64,000 nucleotides of DNA from Trichoplax sp. H2 (lineage: Eukaryota; Placozoa; Uniplacotomia; Trichoplacea), in the NCBI GenBank assembly GCA_003344405.1, contig NOWV01000046.1, positions 372,001-436,000 of the forward strand, given 5' to 3'. The translations under genes and the position numbers were made by a program. Each line of letters opens with the position of its first letter. Positions within the stretch are counted from its first letter, which is position 1. The notes below the pieces were generated by a model, which was given only the letters and a program-made list of their open reading frames with translations, was not told where the DNA came from and did no database searches. Shown piece by piece: positions 63,591 through 64,000 of the stretch.

Positions 63591-63687
63591 CATGACCACA
63601 GCGCAGCATTTCGCTGTGGATCAACATCACGACTACAACTGTCTATAGCTAGGAAACAGGAATTTGCTGCTTTTCAACTTAATCAAC

Positions 63688-63792
63688 ATGGATGGCACAG
63701 AAGCGCCACAAAAGGCTAATGCAGGACCCCATATTAAAAATTTATCCAAGTTGAGAGAGTTATTGAGAGCTCAGAAACGAGAATTGGAAGAA
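63688..63792 (+). CDS. First coding exon of a gene running off the window
   Basis: ATG 63688 opens 35 codons ending in GAAGAA followed by a strong donor GTAAGTTT. The peptide starts MDGTEAPQKANAGPHIKNLS and continues with a charged helix (KLRELLRAQKRELEE) of coiled-coil type. No later exon is seen before 64000. Good start, good donor and sensible composition make it a real exon; the protein cannot be named from it. Confidence 0.65.
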
Positions 63793-64000
63793 GTAAGTTT
63801 GTAGTTGTTATCATCAAGGAGTAACATTGTACTAAAATGCTTCAATTGCGATTCTCTTCTACCAGCATATTACGTATTGCTGTACTTTGCTAATGTGCGA
63901 TAGCGCAAAGTTTGCTACAACATTATTACTGTCGTAGTCATGTAGTATCTTAAAACAGTTATCACGTCAATCTAGTCAAAATGAGTAGACGTAGGTACCT
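63793..64000 (+). other. Intron 1 of the partial gene, to window end
   Basis: No acceptor followed by an open frame could be assigned before the window ends. Confidence 0.4.

Larger units (their letters stand above)
61651..63687. other. Intergenic stretch with a short repeat and GTAC palindromes
   Basis: AT-rich RAP1 3' flank, then a 31-bp repeat pair at 62100-62169, then GTAC-palindrome runs from about 62848 and densely at 63240-63590 directly upstream of the next gene. The short frames at 63153-63413 (plus) and 63448-63630 (minus) fall in the palindromes and are not credible. Confidence 0.5.

Noticed and set aside
63448-63630. Minus-strand frame next to the gene at 63688
   Set aside because: Same repeat artefact.

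Overview
The window is 64 kb of AT-rich nuclear DNA from an animal. Its genes are split by short GT-AG introns (many of 75-400 nt), poly(A) signals follow several of them, and the products are metazoan: MBD4, UCHL5/UCH37, RAP1, an F-box/WD40 protein, a class A GPCR and a Notch-ligand-type (MNNL) secreted protein. The compact introns, base composition and gene set fit an early-branching animal, most likely a placozoan of the Trichoplax type. That assignment is my inference from style; no search was run. I see no CRISPR array, operon or prokaryotic promoter.

Layout. 0-3.3 kb holds two gene ruins: a frameshifted copy of a multipass membrane protein (+), and a TPR plus COR (ROCO-type) gene (-) carrying a tandemly duplicated COR segment with nonsense mutations. 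4.1-6.8 kb is a complete five-exon MBD4 (+). 6.8-12.5 kb is mostly non-coding, with an LTR-like block, a small CARD-like gene (-), hairpins and GTAC-palindrome clusters. 12.5-16.4 kb is UCHL5 (+), with a very long insert between the protease domain and the Rpn13-binding tail. 19.3-20.1 kb is an intronless alpha/beta hydrolase of bacterial look. 23.6-26.4 kb is the intact membrane protein related to the ruin at 0-1 kb. 26.4-33.9 kb has repeats but no secure gene. 33.9-34.6 kb is an unknown single-exon gene. 35.0-38.0 kb is a 15-exon F-box/WD40 gene (+), which converges on a six-exon gene (-, 38.8-41.3 kb) for a secreted protein with two MNNL-like domains. 41.3-48.1 kb shows nothing secure. 48.1-49.2 kb is an intronless GPCR (+). 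49.2-59.7 kb is repeats and GTAC-palindrome clusters. 59.7-61.7 kb is RAP1 (+, seven exons). At 63.7 kb the first coding exon of a further gene begins and runs off the window.

The genes do not form one pathway. Loose themes are ubiquitin signalling (UCHL5; an F-box/WD40 SCF receptor), base-excision repair of methyl-CpG (MBD4) and cell-surface signalling (GPCR, RAP1, MNNL protein). Exon models for MBD4, RAP1, the membrane protein, the MNNL gene and the F-box/WD40 gene close in frame through every phase check I made by hand. UCHL5 needs one inferred micro-exon. One F-box/WD40 intron has ambiguous borders.

The observations I rate highest are the tandem-MNNL protein without DSL/EGF/membrane parts, the expanded UCHL5, the bacterial-type hydrolase, the active/dead pair of membrane-protein paralogues, and the recurrent TACTGTACAGTA palindrome clusters.
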